A DNA stretch of 64,000 nt from Tubulanus polymorphus (lineage: Eukaryota; Nemertea; Palaeonemertea; Tubulaniformes; Tubulanidae), in assembly GCF_964204645.1 (NCBI RefSeq), contig NC_134026.1:18866650-18930649 (forward strand). The letters are read 5' to 3'. Position numbers and translations under genes: made by a program. This document shows, piece by piece, positions 61,301-64,000 of this stretch. A model generated the notes under the pieces. It made no database searches. It saw nothing but the letters and a program-made list of their open reading frames with translations, and was not told where the DNA came from. How positions within the stretch are numbered: position 1 is the stretch's first letter; each line of letters starts with the position of its first letter.

Positions 61301-63695
61301 CATTCCATGGTATATGTCCTTTTCATCTACATTTAACCCTTTTAAGTGCCGGAAGGTTTGTCGAAAGTGGGTCTCGGATTGCTGTGGGGACCATTGTTTT
61401 CCAATGATTTTACAAGATATTTTCCATAAGGCGTAAACAAGTCATATAATTCATATAACATGTCCTACTACTATTATCACAAAAAGTTATGGTAACTGCT
61501 TGAATAAGTGTCTTGAAAAGTTGGGTTCTATGCTAGGCTACCATAGAAATGCACCCTGTACCCCGATCTCATTTTTGAGTATTGACAACTACTGTCGAGA
61601 TCATGGAAACGTACAAGCCTATTGCAGGGATGAGAATTCCCCGCGGTTACCCGCGGATTTTGGTATTGAAAAATATCAATTTTCCAAATAGTCCGAAATG
61701 ATGTAAAAGTATGTGGGGGTGATGATCTCATTCAATTGGTCTGGCGCGATCGGTAATCAGGTGAACTGTAATCAACCGTAAAAGCGTTCAGTGCCTGTTT
61801 ACTTATCGTCGCGTAAAAGTATATTCATTGCAACACTGATTTTGTATCTACATTTGTACTACGATGAGTGTGTATGTATTTTATTGATCGGTTGCAGACA
61901 CAGGCAACAATAGTAATGTACATAGGCCTACTTACTGTTGCTGCACGCCTGGCGAACGCCTTCAGATATTATACACTACTGGGTGATGATTTTTAGTGAG
62001 CATTTTTAACTGCAATAATTCAGGGCTTGACCCGTAATGCATGAGATACGAAATGTCATCGAATGAGGATGTACCACATTGGAACAAGCCATTACCTTCC
62101 AAAATATAATAGTCGTTCATGGGTTCAGGATCGCTCTAAGTGCTCGGAAAAAGCTTTTAATTTCTAGAATTTTCTCAACAAAAACAAACCGCATATTTTA
62201 TAGGTCGACGTTCTCATCTCTGCTATTGATAACACCTCATTTACACAAGTTTGACGGAAAGCTTTGTCATTTTCTTGCTGAAATGTCATTTTATGATTCG
62301 ACCATGTCCCAGCAACCTAGTTTACCTTCGCAAATTTGACCCACAATCATAACGGACTAGTAGAGTCCCGGAAAGTGTCACAATACTCTGCTCGCTACTG
62401 ATGCTAAGACGTTGAAATAACATCAAAATGATCGACTGGAATTTATGGGATATATATGATTGATGGCAAATTTTGAATGTGTTTCGCGTTTAGCAAGTCA
62501 ACATTCATTTTGCAGGGGACACGCTACAACAAGCTGCCGAAGTATTACCGATCCTTATCCAGACCGTTGAGAAAGCGTGCAACCAATCTTCACAGATACA
62601 ACTTGTAAGCGAGGCCATCAGCGCAAGCTATTTGATAATTCGACTATCGTTGGTGGATGTACAAGCAGGTTTGTTTCCCAAAATATTAGAAATCCTCTGA
62701 AGGCACTGAAGCATACAGAGTATAATGATAAAGGTTATATATAATAGGTTAACTATGATAATAGACAAGTTTGAGCAATACAACAATTTATTATATACAC
62801 TTACTACAAATACCTGAATGATTATACAATGGTAATAAACGAATCTATAAAAGCAAAACAAGTTATTATATAGTATATACACTTTAGACTGGTGTACTTA
62901 AATGATTATATACTATCAAAGCCTTCAGTGATGAATTTTCCAATGACTTTTTGTGGACGTATGTTTTGCGAGATTTATCAAATGTCTTATAGTAATACGT
63001 TATGTCTTAATGGTAGATAATGCATATTAAGTAAAATGAACAGAAATATGTACTGATAGAGGTTGTGCAGCCCTTTGCTGTTTAGCTCATTTGGGCCAGG
63101 GCAACCATTGTTAGCGTGATACAGCTTGCATTTCTTATCCATGAAACTAGGGTGTGAGGATTGGGGGCTGGTGAAATATCCGCTGCTATTGACAATGGAT
63201 GTCATCGTACATAAAGTATGACTATCGGGGTGGCCATCATTCTTAACCATTATTGTGACTCGATGAAGTGAAATCGCACTGTGAAGTCGAGTCGTAGTTG
63301 CCCTATTTGGAAGAAACTTTTCTGTAGTAGGCCTATAAGAGGTCGTATTGATTAGACGAATCTTTGTAGCGCTAATTCTGCAATTTTCAATATAACTAAG
63401 TATTATTCAGCAAAAAATCATGTTTCTTTCAGAATCTAAACTGACGTCATTCTGGAATATTCTTTTTAACAAACGGATATTCCTGAACAACAAGTTTCTC
63501 ATCGCTGCCAGTAATGATGGTAAGTACATGTATATCATAAAGTTGCAATGATTACTTGACACTCATACACACATAGTTGCACATACGTACTTATCTAATT
63601 CTCTATTCGATGTTTACAGCTTTGATAATACTGGCATCGATTGTTGAAAGACTGATCATGGACTTCCCTCAGAAAATGAACGAAACTTCATCTGG
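52338..63695 (+). CDS. GCN1: GCN1, activator of the eIF2-alpha kinase GCN2 (N-terminal part; gene runs off the right edge)
   Basis: Coding exons: 52338-52352, 52505-52613, 55074-55269, 55351-55459, 55912-56010, 56136-56270, 56353-56421, 56946-57054, 57796-57870, 59560-59688, 59801-59950, 60876-60973, 61234-61309, 62516-62668, 63433-63519, 63620-63695. Phases join throughout, giving 561 codons plus 2 nt; the full protein is about 2,600-2,700 aa in animals. Collinear matches to human GCN1 include AVKGLxKL..RYRDAxSRRA, VEAQCLLVLGS, AEQCSDPGAIENL, VHEGTLVHxxSxLxLWC, KxSTSAVRxAYLQCM and LLIQTVEKA-like blocks. These are the N-terminal HEAT-repeat solenoid; the eEF3-like and RWD-binding parts lie outside the window. 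GCN1 binds ribosomes with GCN20/ABCF3 and relays uncharged-tRNA or collision signals to GCN2 (known). The first coding exon holds only five codons. ATGs at 52290 and 52317 are also in frame; 52338 (A at -3, G at +4) best matches the human N-terminus. Introns 2, 8, 9, 11 and 13 are filled with transposons. Confidence 0.97.
52932..53376. mobile_element. hAT-like foldback MITE with perfect 8-bp target duplication (GCN1 intron 2)
   Basis: TTCACAGA at 52924-52931 and 53377-53384 flank the element. The ends GGTCATCCTTATTAC and GTAATAAGGATGACC begin arms of roughly 200 bp that contain several ACCGAGATGA / TCATCTCGGT units. No ORF. Confidence 0.85.
53561..54225 (+). mobile_element. hAT-like element family H2, copy lacking a right terminus (GCN1 intron 2)
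   Basis: Starts CAGGGATGAGAATTCCCCGC and stays homologous to 61625-62222 through GATGATCTCACTCAATTGGT, the CGATCGGTAATCAG..GTGAAC block and TACTACGATGAGTGTGTATG to ACCGCA.ATTTTA. It carries an extra GC-rich segment (about 54095-54200) with a GGGGGACGACCCCC hairpin that the other copy lacks. No inverted right end was found. Confidence 0.7.
57292..57380 (+). mobile_element. tRNA-derived SINE head in GCN1 intron 8
   Basis: The A-box TAGCTCAGTTGG (57301-57312) and B-box AGTTCGAAACC (57345-57355) sit at tRNA spacing. The anticodon region and acceptor stem do not form a normal tRNA. The SINE body probably continues to about 57640, but I cannot fix the end. Confidence 0.6.
58001..59017. mobile_element. 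Second copy of the piggyBac-like MITE, split by an R1 insertion (GCN1 intron 9)
   Basis: TTAA plus CCCTTTCAGTG at 58001-58015 and ACTGAAAGGGTTAA at 59004-59017 frame the element. The left part (to 58074) and right part (from 58871) are homologous to adjacent bases of the intact copy at 43949-44227, around AATTAGTTTTTATCTC. The 796 bp between them belong to repeat family R1. This gives an unambiguous insertion order. Confidence 0.85.
58075..58870 (+). mobile_element. Repeat family R1, complete copy nested in a MITE
   Basis: The bounds are set by the split MITE: it begins GCCCACTTGGG, has TTA on both sides (58072-58074 and 58871-58873) and ends CCTGGACCCCTAG. The first ~30 bases form a hairpin (AGCCCACT...AGTGGGCT). 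The body has recurrent phrases such as CAAGATGGCC and GGTCATTGG. It includes a CTCF-like motif at 58782-58797. There are no terminal inverted repeats and no ORF. The class is uncertain: a non-autonomous element with TA/TTA target preference. Confidence 0.75.
60019..60330 (+). repeat. Dispersed element starting with an AAT-rich tract (GCN1 intron 11)
   Basis: Tandem AAT, then TTATTTTTTAAAGCGCATTT, TGCACTTTACATTATAAGAA and the hydrophobic-free, stop-rich body. It parallels 11430-11740; class unknown. Confidence 0.4.
61625..62222 (+). mobile_element. hAT-like element family H2, complete copy (GCN1 intron 13)
   Basis: The ends CAGGGATGAGAA and TTCTCATCTCTG are inverted with one mismatch. CTATTG flanks both sides (61619-61624 and 62223-62228). 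A short hairpin, CCCCGCGG..CCGCGG, sits near the left end. Confidence 0.75.
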
Positions 63696-64000
63696 GTACG
63701 TAGATCCTAGTTGACCCCTTTTTAATCTGTCCCTCGGTCTTTAAACCTGGTCCTTATATTACAACCAATTGAGCATACCCGGTAATGATGGTCCTGTCAA
63801 CCATCGTTATCGAGTGTGCTCAGTACCACAACAATAAAACTTTGCTGGATATTCATTTCGTTTAGGGCCCTACTATTTATCATTATCAGCTCGACAAAAG
63901 ATTTGCAAGTGACAGCATAGCGTCTGATGGAGACACCATAACATCCTGAAACTTGCTCAGGTTTCGTGCAACATTTGTTCTTTTATGTCGTTCAAATTTT

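Overview
Eukaryotic nuclear DNA, AT-rich, with canonical GT..AG introns. Three conserved animal genes can be reconstructed exon by exon; no bacterial or viral gene is visible. The protein sequences, short introns (about 0.1-4 kb), tRNA-derived SINEs and dense small DNA transposons fit a bilaterian invertebrate genome. A marine lophotrochozoan (mollusc/annelid-type) is my best guess, by inference only; the window has no taxon-diagnostic gene. Layout: (1) 1-17.47 kb has no gene I can defend. It holds repeats, MITEs, tRNA-derived SINEs, two CpG-rich blocks (3.48-4.08 and 9.41-9.86 kb) and very clean inverted repeats. (2) 17.50-29.77 kb, plus strand: an eight-coding-exon phospholipid-phosphatase-related gene (PLPPR family, 429 codons). 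It keeps a C1-like K..RP motif but has lost the catalytic His residues of C2 and C3. (3) 29.8-46.45 kb: gene-free, transposon-rich DNA between the convergent 3' ends of the PLPPR gene and the next gene. It includes a 922-bp hAT-like element with many GGGCACT motifs and an intact piggyBac-like MITE. (4) 50.96-46.45 kb, minus strand: the complete six-exon gene for the V-ATPase c'' proteolipid (ATP6V0B, 215 aa). (5) 52.34 kb to the right edge, plus strand: the first 16 coding exons (561 codons) of GCN1, which runs off the window. ATP6V0B and GCN1 are head to head, with about 1.4 kb between start codons. An 830-bp foldback element fills most of that gap; its arms are degenerate 7-bp (TACGANT) repeats and it is flanked by a 7-8 bp target duplication. 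Without it the two start codons would be about 0.55 kb apart, which suggests an ancestral shared promoter split by the insertion. The genes do not form one pathway: membrane lipid signalling, organelle acidification, and amino-acid-starvation/ribosome-collision signalling. The most unusual content is the transposon record: two nested insertions whose empty target is present elsewhere in the window, the heptamer foldback element, and a dispersed ~0.8-kb repeat family (R1) that carries a CTCF-like motif in several copies.
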